A stretch of DNA of 64,000 nucleotides from Cyclobacteriaceae bacterium (GCA_028284125.1 JANQSI010000001.1:412253-476252); one strand, 5' to 3'; shown: positions 26,747 to 35,838, counted from the stretch's first letter. Made by a program: numbers and translations. The notes: a model not told the origin generated them from the letters alone.

Positions 26747-27191
26747 ATTCGCTTTTCAATTCCCGAATAGACTTTTGGTACCTATCAAAGAAAAAATAAG
26801 GTACTGTCGAAACGGAAAAAAGTAGCATTCCTGCCATGACCAAAAGCATAGCAGCATCCGCACTTAAAATTTGGGGTATTCTTAGCGCAAGACCTGTCAA
26901 AACAGCCAAAACGCTAACGTATGATGCCATATACACTAACTTTCTAAGCATAATATTCTTTTTAATGGTTAATAAATAATTTAAGTCTTTTTGAATTTTT
27001 TCAGGACCTTCGGGCGAGATACGATCTACCGCTTTAGAAAAGGAAATGTCAAACGATTGTCCACTTTCCATTTGCTCTTCAACCACACAACAAAAATGAT
27101 CCAGTAAATCAGCTTGCAGCGATTGATTTGAGACACCATTACCCATTAAGTAGCTTCTAATAAATGAGACTTGCCCTTCATCGATTATCAT
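26745..27191 (-). CDS. Two-helix membrane protein paired with PadR (DUF1700/HAAS-like)
   Basis: 148 residues. A helical N-terminal cytosolic domain (about 1-75; LQADLLDHFCCVVEEQMESG, DRISPEGPEKIQKDL) is followed by two transmembrane helices (about 80-105 and 110-130) and a basic tail (FFFDRYQKSIREL). Such proteins are regularly encoded behind PadR regulators, as here with an ATGA overlap. They are thought to act as membrane-linked partners or targets of the regulator; the function is not established. Confidence 0.8.
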   Translation of the reverse strand: MIIDEGQVSFIRSYLMGNGVSNQSLQADLLDHFCCVVEEQMESGQSFDISFSKAVDRISPEGPEKIQKDLNYLLTIKKNIMLRKLVYMASYVSVLAVLTGLALRIPQILSADAAMLLVMAGMLLFSVSTVPYFFFDRYQKSIRELKSE

Positions 27192-27526
27192 GATACTACA
27201 GGTTTAGGTTCAAAAATTGTTTTTAATGTCTGGGCAAAATCAAGCAATTCATCCAGTGCGAGCTGTACCTGTCCGTTTCCTGAAGAAGTAAGCTTGTAAT
27301 ACTTCCGAGTTCTATTGCCAACAGAAACAGATTCCGTTTGAAGAATACCTTCGCTTGTGAGTGCGTGAAGCGCTGGATAGAGCGAACCTTCTTTGATTAA
27401 GATCTTATCTCCAGACAGCTCTTTCACTTTTTGCACCATCTCATACCCATACATTTTACCGTTCTCAGAGAGCAACTTCAAAATGATGGGTTTTAAAATT
27501 CCTTTTAATAATTCCCTTGAATACAT
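27188..27526 (-). CDS. PadR-family transcriptional regulator
   Basis: 112 residues with the winged-helix PadR core: LKGILKPIILKLLSENGKMYGYEMVQKV, then the recognition and wing segment IKEGSLYPALHALTSEGIL, and TRKYYKLTSSG. It lacks a long C-terminal dimerisation helix, as in the short PadR group. It probably represses its own operon with the membrane protein downstream; the effector is unknown. Divergent from the ECF sigma gene with 135 bases between. Confidence 0.93.
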   Translation of the reverse strand: MYSRELLKGILKPIILKLLSENGKMYGYEMVQKVKELSGDKILIKEGSLYPALHALTSEGILQTESVSVGNRTRKYYKLTSSGNGQVQLALDELLDFAQTLKTIFEPKPVVS

Positions 27527-27661
27527 AATACCTCATTATACGATGCATCAAGATAAAAGGTTTTAGAAAACAAGTTTTTTTATGAAAAGGCATCCAATCA
27601 TTGAGAGTCCATAGGATCATTTTTTGGCAGTTTCCATATCTTAGAATTTCAAGCTCCCAAT

Positions 27662-28189
27662 GTGACCGAAGAAGACTTTCATCAGCTGGTTTCAGAAAAT
27701 CAGGACCGTGTTTACAATACATGCCTGGGTTTTATGAAAAACCAGGAAGATGCTAAAGACATGTCACAGGAAGTTTTCATTCATGTATATCAACACATGG
27801 ACAGGTTCAAAGGAGAATCCTTGTTGAGCACATGGATTTACAGGATCACAGTCAATAAATGTTTGGAGGAAATTCGAAAAAAAGGGCGTCAAAAGCGTTC
27901 CGCTCAACTTGAGGATATTTCAGATCCTTTGATTCAAAATAAGGCTCCTGATTTTTATCATCCGGGAGTAGTGCTTGAAAACCAGCAAAGGGCAGCAATT
28001 TTGTTTAAGGCCATTGAACAACTGCCTGAACAGCAACAAACTGCCTTCACTTTGGCAAAAGTTGAGTTTTTAACGTACGAGGAAATTGGCAAGGTGATGG
28101 AAAAAAGTGTCTCGTCTATTGAATCGCTCATTCACAGAGCAAAACAAAATCTTCAGAAAATTCTAAGAGATTATTATGAAAACATCTGA
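27662..28189 (+). CDS. ECF-type RNA polymerase sigma factor
   Basis: 175 residues with sigma-2 (DRVYNTCLGFMKNQEDAKDMSQEVFIHVYQHM) and sigma-4 (LPEQQQTAFTLAKVEFLTYEEIGKVMEKSVSSIESLIHRAKQNLQ). The start is GTG; no ATG fits the frame before the conserved region. It overlaps the next gene by 14 bases, so it heads a three-gene operon with a small membrane protein and a Spy-like protein. By analogy the second protein could hold or release the sigma factor. Confidence 0.93.
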   Translation: MTEEDFHQLVSENQDRVYNTCLGFMKNQEDAKDMSQEVFIHVYQHMDRFKGESLLSTWIYRITVNKCLEEIRKKGRQKRSAQLEDISDPLIQNKAPDFYHPGVVLENQQRAAILFKAIEQLPEQQQTAFTLAKVEFLTYEEIGKVMEKSVSSIESLIHRAKQNLQKILRDYYENI

Positions 28190-28460
28190 CACGCATAAAG
28201 AAATTGAATTAACTCTCAACAGTCTTGACGATTTAGAAAAAGCCAAGGCACCTGATGATTTCCTGGAATCATTGACCAATAAAATGATCTTTAGAAAAGA
28301 ACAACGACTTTGGGTGAACCGAACAAAGTATGCCATAGCCGGTATGCTTGTTTTCACCATTGTAAATGTTGCTCTCTTGGTTAATTCCAAAACTTCTCAA
28401 CGAAAAGAAATGATAAGATCAGTTGCAAAGGAATGGAATCTGAAAACTGAAGAATATTGA
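28176..28460 (+). CDS. Small single-pass membrane protein, possible anti-sigma factor
   Basis: 94 residues. Cytosolic N-terminus of about 45 residues (IELTLNSLDDLEKAKAPDDFLESLTNKM), one helix (YAIAGMLVFTIVNVALLVN), short outer tail. It has no visible zinc motif. Overlap with the sigma gene and topology fit an anti-sigma factor, but sequence similarity to a named class is not evident to me. Confidence 0.72.
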   Translation: MKTSDTHKEIELTLNSLDDLEKAKAPDDFLESLTNKMIFRKEQRLWVNRTKYAIAGMLVFTIVNVALLVNSKTSQRKEMIRSVAKEWNLKTEEY

Positions 28461-28461
28461 A

Positions 28462-28962
28462 ATGACCAAAACCACCGCCCAAATAATTATCGCCTCAGTA
28501 ATCGTTTTAGTGATTATAAACGCCACATTGATCGCACTCATGTGGGGTGAGAGAAAAAGTAAAGGTCCACCAGAAAGAATACCCATTGAGGAAATCAATG
28601 CCTTTATCATAAAAGAAATCGGTTTCGATCAAAAACAAGCTGAGAAGTTCATTGAGTTTTCTAATAAGCATCACAGAATCCAACGTGAAAACCAAGGCCA
28701 ATTCAAGAAGATCAAAGATCAGATTAATCAATTATTACTCGAAGGAGATGATGTCAAAATGGATAGCTTGATCAACGAATTAGCTGATGTAAGTGTAAGA
28801 AGAGAATCTGAGTTGTATCGATTTTTCAAAGACGTAATTGTGATCTGCAACGAAGAACAAAAAAGAAAACTACAGAAAGTATTTTTTGAAGCAACAGGTC
28901 CACCAGAATACGCAAGAGTTCCTTTCGAAAACGGCCCTAGAGGCCCACGTCCCCCCAGATAG
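28462..28962 (+). CDS. Spy/CpxP-like periplasmic protein (membrane-anchored)
   Basis: 166 residues. An N-terminal hydrophobic segment (IIIASVIVLVIINATLIALMW) anchors or exports it. The rest is helical and charged with an LTxxQ-like pattern (IGFDQKQAEKFIEFSNKHHR, NEEQKRKLQKVF) and ends in a Gly/Pro/Arg-rich tail. Spy-type proteins are chaperones or metal-stress sensors, and regulation by the sigma factor at 27662 would fit an envelope-stress module. Starts 1 base after the previous stop; its end overlaps the opposite menC gene by 26 bases. Confidence 0.78.
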   Translation: MTKTTAQIIIASVIVLVIINATLIALMWGERKSKGPPERIPIEEINAFIIKEIGFDQKQAEKFIEFSNKHHRIQRENQGQFKKIKDQINQLLLEGDDVKMDSLINELADVSVRRESELYRFFKDVIVICNEEQKRKLQKVFFEATGPPEYARVPFENGPRGPRPPR

Positions 28963-29995
28963 AACTTTCCGCATATTTGAAAAAACCATTTTCTACCTGG
29001 ATCGGAGAAATAATATTATTTGTGTAAAGATTACCTGTACCAAGGCCATGATGTTCTTCATTTTCGTATAAGCTGGCAAATTGAGCAATGGCGTTTAGGC
29101 CGATATTGGATTCTAAATAAGAAGTGATCCACCAATTGATTCCTTGTATTTCTGCCAAATCAATCCAATTCTTCACTGTAAAAAACCCGCCATGTAAAGT
29201 CGGTTTCAAAACCAAGTATTGAGGTTTCAATTCCTGCAACAGTTGCAAACGTTCACGCTCACCACGAACCCAAATCAGCTCCTCATCCAATGCAATTGGA
29301 ATCTCACTTTTTGTGCAGACTATCTCCATTGCCTCTGGTTGCATCGGAAGAATAGGCTGTTCAATAGAATGAACATTGAACTTACTCAATTGCTTAAGCT
29401 TCATCAAAACTTCATTGGTTTGGAAAGCACCATTAGCATCCAACCTTATGATGAGATCTTCAGAGACTTTTCTTAGCTGTTTGATGATGTTGAGTTCTGT
29501 GTCAAAATCAAGGCTTCCAATTTTCAACTTGATACAGTGAAATCCCTGATCAAGTTTTTCCTTGATCTGTTCTTCCATGAATTGCTTATCTCCCATCCAA
29601 ACAAGCCCATTGATTGGAATATTCACCTTAGATAAATCACTTTCAAAAATCTGTTTTCTCCCGCCGTTTTTAAGGTCGAACAGCGCCATTTCCAACCCAA
29701 ATCTTATGCTTGGAAATTCTCTGGAAACCAACGATTTAACCATTTTCCAAATCTCATCTTTTGTTGAAAGTTCCACTTGTTTCAACTTTGACTGCACTTT
29801 GTCCAGCTCCTCTGGAATATCTTCGATTACATCAGGACTTAATCTTTCAATTGGTGCAACCTCACCAATTCCAGCTACACCATTCTCGTCTGAGATTTTC
29901 AAAAACCAGACTTTTCGTTCATTCATTGAACCCCGACTGGTGTTTGCCTGGAATTTAAAATCAAGTGTGTAAGGTGTATATTCGAGCCTTAGCAT
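28937..29995 (-). CDS. menC: o-Succinylbenzoate synthase (enolase superfamily, MenC)
   Basis: 352 residues from the start chosen. Dehydrates SHCHC to o-succinylbenzoate in menaquinone synthesis. Capping domain TSRGSMNERKVWFLKI and GIGEVAPIERLSPD; barrel with the catalytic Lys in IKLKIGSLDFD, Asp in IIRLDANGAF, Glu in HSIEQPI, Asp/Glu in IALDEEL and Lys in YLVLKPTLHGG; end WWITSYLESNIGLNAIAQF. The frame extends to 30049 but homology begins at LRLEYTPYTLDF, so I use the ATG at 29995. That ATG overlaps the queA ATG (CATG). No other men genes are near. Confidence 0.93.
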   Translation of the reverse strand: MLRLEYTPYTLDFKFQANTSRGSMNERKVWFLKISDENGVAGIGEVAPIERLSPDVIEDIPEELDKVQSKLKQVELSTKDEIWKMVKSLVSREFPSIRFGLEMALFDLKNGGRKQIFESDLSKVNIPINGLVWMGDKQFMEEQIKEKLDQGFHCIKLKIGSLDFDTELNIIKQLRKVSEDLIIRLDANGAFQTNEVLMKLKQLSKFNVHSIEQPILPMQPEAMEIVCTKSEIPIALDEELIWVRGERERLQLLQELKPQYLVLKPTLHGGFFTVKNWIDLAEIQGINWWITSYLESNIGLNAIAQFASLYENEEHHGLGTGNLYTNNIISPIQVENGFFKYAESSIWGDVGL

Positions 29996-31154
29996 GGATT
30001 TAAAATTAGATGATTTTTTATACGATCTTCCGGATGACAAAATAGCCAAACATCCACTTGAAAATCGCTCTGATTCTAAGCTTCTTTTTTATAACCAGGG
30101 TAAAATTTCTCACCACACATTTACTCAAATTTCAGATCTGGTTCCGACAGATGCTCTGCTCGTTTTCAATGACACAAAAGTGATCCCAGCGAGAATCATC
30201 ATGCACAAGGAAACTGGAGCTCGAATCGAAATCTTCTTACTAGAACCAATCTCTCCTTCAAAAGTTCATGAAGAAGTAATGAAGGAAACCAAATCGACCA
30301 CTTGGAAATGCTTGATTGGAAATGCCAAAAAATGGAAAGAAAAAACATCTCTCAAACTCAGTGAGCTAAACCTGAAAGCGACGAGAGTCGCCAAGGATCA
30401 CGTTCGTTTCGATTGGGAAAATGAAATTACTTTTTCGGACTTGCTGGTGGAAATTGGAAAAATTCCTCTCCCGCCTTACATAAATCGGGAAGCAACTGAA
30501 TCGGATGAGGAAAGATACCAGACAGTGTATTCAAAGATGAAAGGTGCAGTTGCAGCTCCCACAGCAGGTCTGCATTTCACCAACGTAGTGATTGATGATC
30601 TTAAGAAAAAGGGAGTACAAACAGATTACTTGACGCTGCATGTTTCGGCAGGGACTTTTCAACCCATCAAAGCGAAAAAAATTGAAGAACACCCGATGCA
30701 CAATGAGAAAATTTGGATCTCAAGGCAGAACGTTGAGCATTTTTTGGAGGCAAATCATTTAATTGCTGTAGGTACAACAGCAATGCGTACAATTGAAAGT
30801 TTGTATTGGTACGGAGTTAGGATTTTAAATGGACAATCAGACTTTTTTATTCACAAAGAAGACCCTTACAAATTCAGCCAAGTAGATAAGACAGAATCAT
30901 TGAATGCAGTATTGAACCACATGTCCAAAAATGGTTTGGATAGAATTGGCGGCCAAACAGAGATCTTTCTTTACCCTGGATATAAGTTTCAGCTTTGCAG
31001 AGGCTTGGTCACTAATTATCATTTACCAGGTTCTACACTAATCCTACTTATAGCAGCATTTGTTGGAGATAATTGGAGAAAGATCTACAATGAAGCACTT
31101 TCAAATGACTATCGATTCTTAAGTTACGGAGACAGTTCATTGCTGATTCCATAG
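29994..31154 (+). CDS. queA: S-adenosylmethionine:tRNA ribosyltransferase-isomerase
   Basis: 386 residues. Transfers the ribosyl moiety of SAM to preQ1 in tRNA in queuosine biosynthesis, in the cytoplasm. Typical stretches: LLVFNDTKVIPARI, GAVAAPTAGLHFTNV, YLTLHVSAGTFQPI, EHPMHNEKI, AVGTTAMRTIESL, TEIFLYPGY, GLVTNYHLPGSTLILLIAAF and YRFLSYGDSSLLIP at the end. Length and blocks match the Bacteroidota form. The start codon overlaps that of menC. Confidence 0.96.
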   Translation: MDLKLDDFLYDLPDDKIAKHPLENRSDSKLLFYNQGKISHHTFTQISDLVPTDALLVFNDTKVIPARIIMHKETGARIEIFLLEPISPSKVHEEVMKETKSTTWKCLIGNAKKWKEKTSLKLSELNLKATRVAKDHVRFDWENEITFSDLLVEIGKIPLPPYINREATESDEERYQTVYSKMKGAVAAPTAGLHFTNVVIDDLKKKGVQTDYLTLHVSAGTFQPIKAKKIEEHPMHNEKIWISRQNVEHFLEANHLIAVGTTAMRTIESLYWYGVRILNGQSDFFIHKEDPYKFSQVDKTESLNAVLNHMSKNGLDRIGGQTEIFLYPGYKFQLCRGLVTNYHLPGSTLILLIAAFVGDNWRKIYNEALSNDYRFLSYGDSSLLIP

Positions 31155-31240
31155 CGTCAAATCCATTGGAGATTGTGTCGTTTATCGACTTTTTCACTTA
31201 AAATCGGACAATCCGCCTACCATTGTAAGAAAAACGGTCC

Positions 31241-32158
31241 ATGAAAAAAGTGATCTCCTGCCTCCTCTGCCTGACAGCTATAAGTTTTGTTGATGCCCAA
31301 TCCAATTTAGCATCAGCTGATAGTCTAAAGCGCATCGGCCTTTTGATGCCAGCATTAGAAAAATATGGACAAGCATTTGTCGATAATCCAACCACAGCAA
31401 CCTCCTACCAAATTGCGTCCACTTGCGCATTGCTTTGGACGTCTCAAATGCGAGATACCGCATTTTATTTTTTAAACCACAGTCTGAAAGAGGATTCTAC
31501 GCTAAAAGTTCTTCACGATCCGAATTTCCTAAGTCTGATCGAGGATCCTCGATGGACACAAATTGAAAACAATCAGGTTTCCAAGTACACAGAATCAAAT
31601 GGACCCATTCAAAATGAAAAGTTTGCCAAAGTACTCTTCAGAATGATCATTCGAGATCAGGGATTTATGTACGCCGGAAACATCGAAAGAAGAAAATACA
31701 TTCAAAACGGAGGATATTTCAGTGCGCCTTCGATCTTTCCCATTTTGGCAATGGAAGAGAAAAATGTTGTACAGAACATAGAAAAACTGCTCCCTCTACT
31801 CGATCAATATGGCTGGCCCACTGCTACCCAAGTAACAGAAATTGCTGCCGCTGGAGCTGCACTGATTATCAACCACGCTTCTTATGAACTACGAGCCAAG
31901 TATTTCCCAATGCTAAAAGAAGCTTTTGAAAAAGGAGAAGCACAACCACTTCGATTCGCCAAAATGCAAGACCGATTGTTGGTGGAAGAGGGAAAAGAAC
32001 AACTCTACGGGACTCAAATAAAATTCGAAGAATTGGTAAGATCACCATTCCCCATTAAGGATCCGGAAAACGTGGATAAGCGCAGAGAAGCAATCGGACT
32101 CGGTCCCCTGGCGCCTTACTTAAAGGCCAGATTTGATATCGACTGGAAAGTCAAATAA
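31241..32158 (+). CDS. Secreted DUF6624-like protein
   Basis: 305 residues with a signal peptide (cleavage after FVDAQ). The C-terminal 150 residues (LPLLDQYGWPT, AAAGAALIINHASYE, LRFAKMQDRLLVEEGKEQLYGTQ and DPENVDKRREAIGLGPL) match the DUF6624 pattern. The N-terminal half is helical, TPR-like (PALEKYGQAFVDNPTTATSYQIA). Function unknown. It stands alone between queA and the first PadR cassette. Confidence 0.82.
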   Translation: MKKVISCLLCLTAISFVDAQSNLASADSLKRIGLLMPALEKYGQAFVDNPTTATSYQIASTCALLWTSQMRDTAFYFLNHSLKEDSTLKVLHDPNFLSLIEDPRWTQIENNQVSKYTESNGPIQNEKFAKVLFRMIIRDQGFMYAGNIERRKYIQNGGYFSAPSIFPILAMEEKNVVQNIEKLLPLLDQYGWPTATQVTEIAAAGAALIINHASYELRAKYFPMLKEAFEKGEAQPLRFAKMQDRLLVEEGKEQLYGTQIKFEELVRSPFPIKDPENVDKRREAIGLGPLAPYLKARFDIDWKVK

Positions 32159-32188
32159 GAGAAATAATTCAAATTATTTTCTTACCCA

Positions 32189-32219
32189 AGTGCAACCTTT
32201 CACTATTTGTTCTGTATTT
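32189..32219 (+). promoter_or_regulatory. Candidate ECF-type promoter upstream of padR (cassette 1)
   Basis: TGCAACC (32191-32197) followed 16 bases later by GTATTT. The same 11-mer AGTGCAACCTT with the same spacing to GTCTTAT lies upstream of the second cassette (35807-35838). The AAC core and GTC-like second half look like -35/-10 elements for an ECF sigma factor; this is inferred from the match between the two copies. Confidence 0.35.
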
Positions 32220-32265
32220 AGGAATAATATATTTTGTTAATTTGTTCTGATTTTAGGAATAAAAT
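32205..32265. repeat. Imperfect direct repeat in the padR 1 upstream region
   Basis: Two copies of a 26-base unit starting ATTTGTTCTG (32205 and 32240), period 35, about 23 of 26 identical. They lie directly upstream of the padR start codon at 32276, so they could be operator half-sites or a duplicated promoter. Confidence 0.6.
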
Positions 32266-32275
32266 AAAAAATATT

Positions 32276-32599
32276 ATGAAACTTGGAGCATTTGAAGAAC
32301 TGGTTTTGCTGACTGTTGGAGCGCTAAAAGATGATGCTTATGGCGTAACCATCAAAGAGATGTTAGAAAAGCATACTGGAAAACGACCAAGCATCGGAGC
32401 GCTACATTCAGCATTATATCGGTTGGAAGAAAAAGGATATGTATCCACATCTGAAGGCGGGGCTACTAGAGAAAGAGGTGGCAGAAGAAAGAAATTCTAT
32501 CAGTTAACCGGATCAGGACAAAAAATGCTCATCGAAGCAAACGAAGTAAGAATGCGATTTGCCAAACAAATTCCTGGACTTAATCTGAGTGCCGAATAA
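32276..32599 (+). CDS. PadR-family regulator, cassette 1
   Basis: 107 residues from the ATG chosen (a TTG start at 32234 would add 14 residues that show no conservation). Core: GAFEELVLLTVGALKDDAYGVTIKEML, SIGALHSALYRLEEKGYV, GGRRKKFYQLTGSGQKML. The wing motif GGRRKKFYQLT matches the second copy at 35944. Its stop codon shares one base with the permease ATG (TAATG), so both are made together. Regulator of the permease operon by position; the inducer is unknown. Confidence 0.93.
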   Translation: MKLGAFEELVLLTVGALKDDAYGVTIKEMLEKHTGKRPSIGALHSALYRLEEKGYVSTSEGGATRERGGRRKKFYQLTGSGQKMLIEANEVRMRFAKQIPGLNLSAE

Positions 32600-35247
32600 T
32601 GAATGAATCTCCCAATCCTCCAAAATGGGCCAACAGGCTCCTAGAGTGGTTTTGCTCTGAAAAAGTGATTGAAACAGTCCAAGGCGATCTGTTTGAGCTC
32701 TATGAAAAGAGAGAAAAAACGCAAGGGAGATTCATTGCCAATATCAGATTCGTTCGTGATGTGATAAGCATTTACCGTCCGTTTGCACTAAAAAAATCAA
32801 GGTATAACTCAAATAATTACGCGATGTTCAAAAATTACTACAGAGTCGCCATCAGAAACATGATGCGACATAAAATGTATTCTTCCATTAAGATTGGGGG
32901 CTTTGCTTTAGGGATTGCCGCTTGCATTTTAATCTCCATGTTCCTTTATGATGAACTTAGTTATGATAAAACTTATGCGGACGGAGACAGAATTTATCGG
33001 GTCATCAATCAGTGGAATGAAAAAGGAGACGAGAACAAATGGCCAGCCATGACCGCCCCGTTTGCCGGAGTTGTGAGGGAAGAAATTCCAGAGGTAGAAA
33101 TTGTGGGCCGTCTCATTCCTTATAACTGGTACCTTGGGGGAAGTAATCTTTTCAGAAGTGCTGAAGCCACGCAAAACACCTTCGAAGAACGCTTTGTATA
33201 CGCTGATCAGGAAATCATCGACATGCTCGGCCTGCCATTCGTAGCAGGAGATCCAAAAACTGCGCTGACCCAGCCTAAAACATTAGTTATTTCAAAACGA
33301 AAAGCGGACAAGCACTTTCCAGGAGTCAACCCTATTGGCAAAACCATTTTCCTAAATGACGATGTAGAAGATCCAAGAATAATCAGCGGCGTGATAGAAA
33401 CCTTACCTTCCAACACACATTTTGACTTTGACTTCATTCTGCCAATGGCAGGAGTTGAATTTTGGAGAGGTGAGCAAACTTCCTGGTGCTGCAGCAATTA
33501 TGAAACATATGTCAAATTAAGGCCAGATGCAGATCACCAAAGTGTGTTAGACAAGTTAATCGATATAAGAGATAAACACTATGTCACGTATTTGCGAAAC
33601 CGCGGAAACCAAGCCGCTGACGAAGTTGTACTCTATCGCGGGTTCGAACTCCAACCGATCGAAGACATTCATCTTTATTCATCTGAGATCAGCGATCGCT
33701 ACAACCACGGAGACATCAAAATTATCTGGATGTTTGGTGCTGTAGCCATTTTGATCTTGCTTTTAGCCTGCATCAATTTCATTAACCTCTCCACTGCAAA
33801 ATCTGCTAACCGAGCCAAAGAAGTTGGATTGAGAAAAGTAGTCGGTTCCGTCAGAGGAAATCTAGTCATGCAATTTCTGACTGAATCTGTGGTTCTGAGC
33901 TTAATCTCATTTTCCCTTGGAATCCTCATTGCTTGGCTGAGCCTCCCCTATTTCAATGAATTAGCCAATAAATCACTGACTTTTCCATTCAGTTCCTGGT
34001 GGTTTGTTCCTGGAATAATTGGTTCCATACTGTTAATCGGATTCTTGGCTGGGCTTTATCCGTCGTTTTATCTATCGTCTTTCAGACCAATTGCCGTATT
34101 GCAAGGGAAACTTAGCAAGGGAAGCAAAAGCTCAGGATTGCAAAGCAGCATGGTCATCTTTCAATTTGCCGCTTCCGTGATTCTGATCATTGGAGCAGTG
34201 GTTGTGAACCGTCAAATGGGTTTTATTCTGAATAAAAAATTGGGATTTGATAAAGATCAAGTCGCCATCATTCAAGGGACGAACACATTGGAAGATCGAA
34301 TATTTCCATTTAAAGAAGAACTGAAAAAACTGCCTCAAGTCAAAAACGCTACCATGACACACTATTTCCCAGTATCAAACATGAAAAGGGATCAAAATTC
34401 TGTTTGGATTGAAGGGAGAAGGAAAATTGATGTCGCAATTGGCGCTCAATTTTGGCGCGTAGACTATGACTATATCGAGACGATGGGAATGAAAATTGTC
34501 CATGGTAGAGACTTTTCGAGAGAAATGGCCTCAGATTCTGTGGCAATTATTATTAATCAAACCATGGCGGACCAACTCGGATTTGACGATCCACTTGGTA
34601 AAAGAATAACGAATGGTTATGCTAGAAATATCATTGGTGTGGTGGAAGATTTTCATTTTGAATCAGTCACAGACCCTATCGAGCCATTAGCGATGGTTCT
34701 TGGAAGAAGAAGACAGATGATCGCAGTGAAAATGAGCTCAGATGATGTGAAAGGTACCATGGCCTCAATCACTACCCTGTGGGATCAATTTATGCCAAAT
34801 CAGCCCATTCGATACGAGTTTATGGATCAACGTTTTGCAGAAATGTATGACGATGTGAAGCGTACTGGTATCGTTTTTACATCCTTCGCAATTCTAGCAA
34901 TCGTAATTGCATGTCTTGGACTTTTCGCTCTCTCCGCTTTCATGGTTGAGCAAAAAAGAAAGGAAATTGGTATTCGAAAAGTGTTAGGAGCTTCATTTAG
35001 CAATCTGTTTCATTCGTTAAGCTCGAATTTCCTTAAGCTCATCACCGTTTCACTCATTGTTGCTTTCCCGTTAGGTTGGTACGTAATGAAGCGTTGGCTT
35101 GAAAACTACGAATACGGAATAGAAGTCACCTGGGAAATTTTAGCAATTTCAGGCTTAACAATTCTCATCATTTCAATAGCCACCATTAGCTATGAAATTG
35201 TTCGAGCCGTTAGAGTGAATCCCGCAGAAACGTTACACTCAGAATAA
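32599..35247 (+). CDS. FtsX/MacB-type ABC transporter permease, cassette 1
   Basis: 882 residues. A short N-terminal prefix (about 1-70; PPKWANRLLEWFCSEKVIETVQGDLFELYEKR) precedes the transporter, as in the Bacteroidota permeases with a prefix domain. Then a first TM with a MacB-type periplasmic domain, FtsX block (LLLACINFINLSTAKSANRAKEVGLRKVVGS), a second periplasmic domain and a second FtsX block (LSAFMVEQKRKEIGIRKVLGAS). No ATPase gene is adjacent. Probably a mechanotransmission-type exporter or regulator of envelope functions; cargo unknown. Confidence 0.92.
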   Translation: MNESPNPPKWANRLLEWFCSEKVIETVQGDLFELYEKREKTQGRFIANIRFVRDVISIYRPFALKKSRYNSNNYAMFKNYYRVAIRNMMRHKMYSSIKIGGFALGIAACILISMFLYDELSYDKTYADGDRIYRVINQWNEKGDENKWPAMTAPFAGVVREEIPEVEIVGRLIPYNWYLGGSNLFRSAEATQNTFEERFVYADQEIIDMLGLPFVAGDPKTALTQPKTLVISKRKADKHFPGVNPIGKTIFLNDDVEDPRIISGVIETLPSNTHFDFDFILPMAGVEFWRGEQTSWCCSNYETYVKLRPDADHQSVLDKLIDIRDKHYVTYLRNRGNQAADEVVLYRGFELQPIEDIHLYSSEISDRYNHGDIKIIWMFGAVAILILLLACINFINLSTAKSANRAKEVGLRKVVGSVRGNLVMQFLTESVVLSLISFSLGILIAWLSLPYFNELANKSLTFPFSSWWFVPGIIGSILLIGFLAGLYPSFYLSSFRPIAVLQGKLSKGSKSSGLQSSMVIFQFAASVILIIGAVVVNRQMGFILNKKLGFDKDQVAIIQGTNTLEDRIFPFKEELKKLPQVKNATMTHYFPVSNMKRDQNSVWIEGRRKIDVAIGAQFWRVDYDYIETMGMKIVHGRDFSREMASDSVAIIINQTMADQLGFDDPLGKRITNGYARNIIGVVEDFHFESVTDPIEPLAMVLGRRRQMIAVKMSSDDVKGTMASITTLWDQFMPNQPIRYEFMDQRFAEMYDDVKRTGIVFTSFAILAIVIACLGLFALSAFMVEQKRKEIGIRKVLGASFSNLFHSLSSNFLKLITVSLIVAFPLGWYVMKRWLENYEYGIEVTWEILAISGLTILIISIATISYEIVRAVRVNPAETLHSE

Positions 35248-35251
35248 TCTA

Positions 35252-35689
35252 CTATGCGGTTTTCAGTTCCCTCTTTTTTCGTTGGTAATCCAATGAAAAA
35301 CGACCTCCACCCATGAAAAATGTCAAAATCAACATTAAGAGTGCAATTATCGCAAGATCAAGTTCCATATAATTGCCGACGTTTAGCAAGTTTTGGTAGT
35401 TAAAAACTACAGCTCCCACCAGAATGGGGATATTGACCATGCTCATGATTCGGGTTGCAGCCCCAAGTGCCAATACGATTCCACTTACCAAATGAATGAA
35501 TAAAATCGCATGAGCTAAATGAGCGGCAACCAACACCCATCCAACTGAAGCAATGTTCTCTGTGAAGCTTTCAAAATTGTTGGCGAAAACGATTCCCTTG
35601 TAAAAAATAAAGCTGCCAACAATGATTCTGATCGGGTCGACCCATACAGGAGCTTGTATGGAAGTCAACCAATTGATAAACTTATTCAT
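35252..35689 (-). CDS. DoxX-family membrane protein
   Basis: 145 residues with four hydrophobic helices (RIIVGSFIFYKGIVF, HAILFIHLVSGIVLALGA, VGAVVFNYQNLLNV, LDLAIIALLMLILTFFMGGG) and a basic C-terminus. This is the DoxX/DoxD-like membrane family, whose role is loosely tied to thiol-redox or respiratory functions. It lies between the two PadR-permease cassettes, opposite in strand, 5 bases from the first permease stop. Confidence 0.87.
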   Translation of the reverse strand: MNKFINWLTSIQAPVWVDPIRIIVGSFIFYKGIVFANNFESFTENIASVGWVLVAAHLAHAILFIHLVSGIVLALGAATRIMSMVNIPILVGAVVFNYQNLLNVGNYMELDLAIIALLMLILTFFMGGGRFSLDYQRKKRELKTA

Positions 35690-35806
35690 AGTGAGTTAGT
35701 GGTTTGATGAGCTATATAAGTTACTGATAATGAAGGAGAAAAGCAATTTTTATCTCAAAGGAACTACAGACAAAACCCAGTCATTTCAAAACAAAAAATG
35801 TCAACG

Positions 35807-35838
35807 AGTGCAACCTTCTAAAATAAGTTTGGTCTTAT
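35807..35838 (+). promoter_or_regulatory. Candidate ECF-type promoter upstream of padR (cassette 2)
   Basis: TGCAACC (35809-35815) with GTCTTAT 16 bases further, parallel to the copy at 32189-32219. The predicted start lies about 100 bases before the ATG at 35944. Confidence 0.35.
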
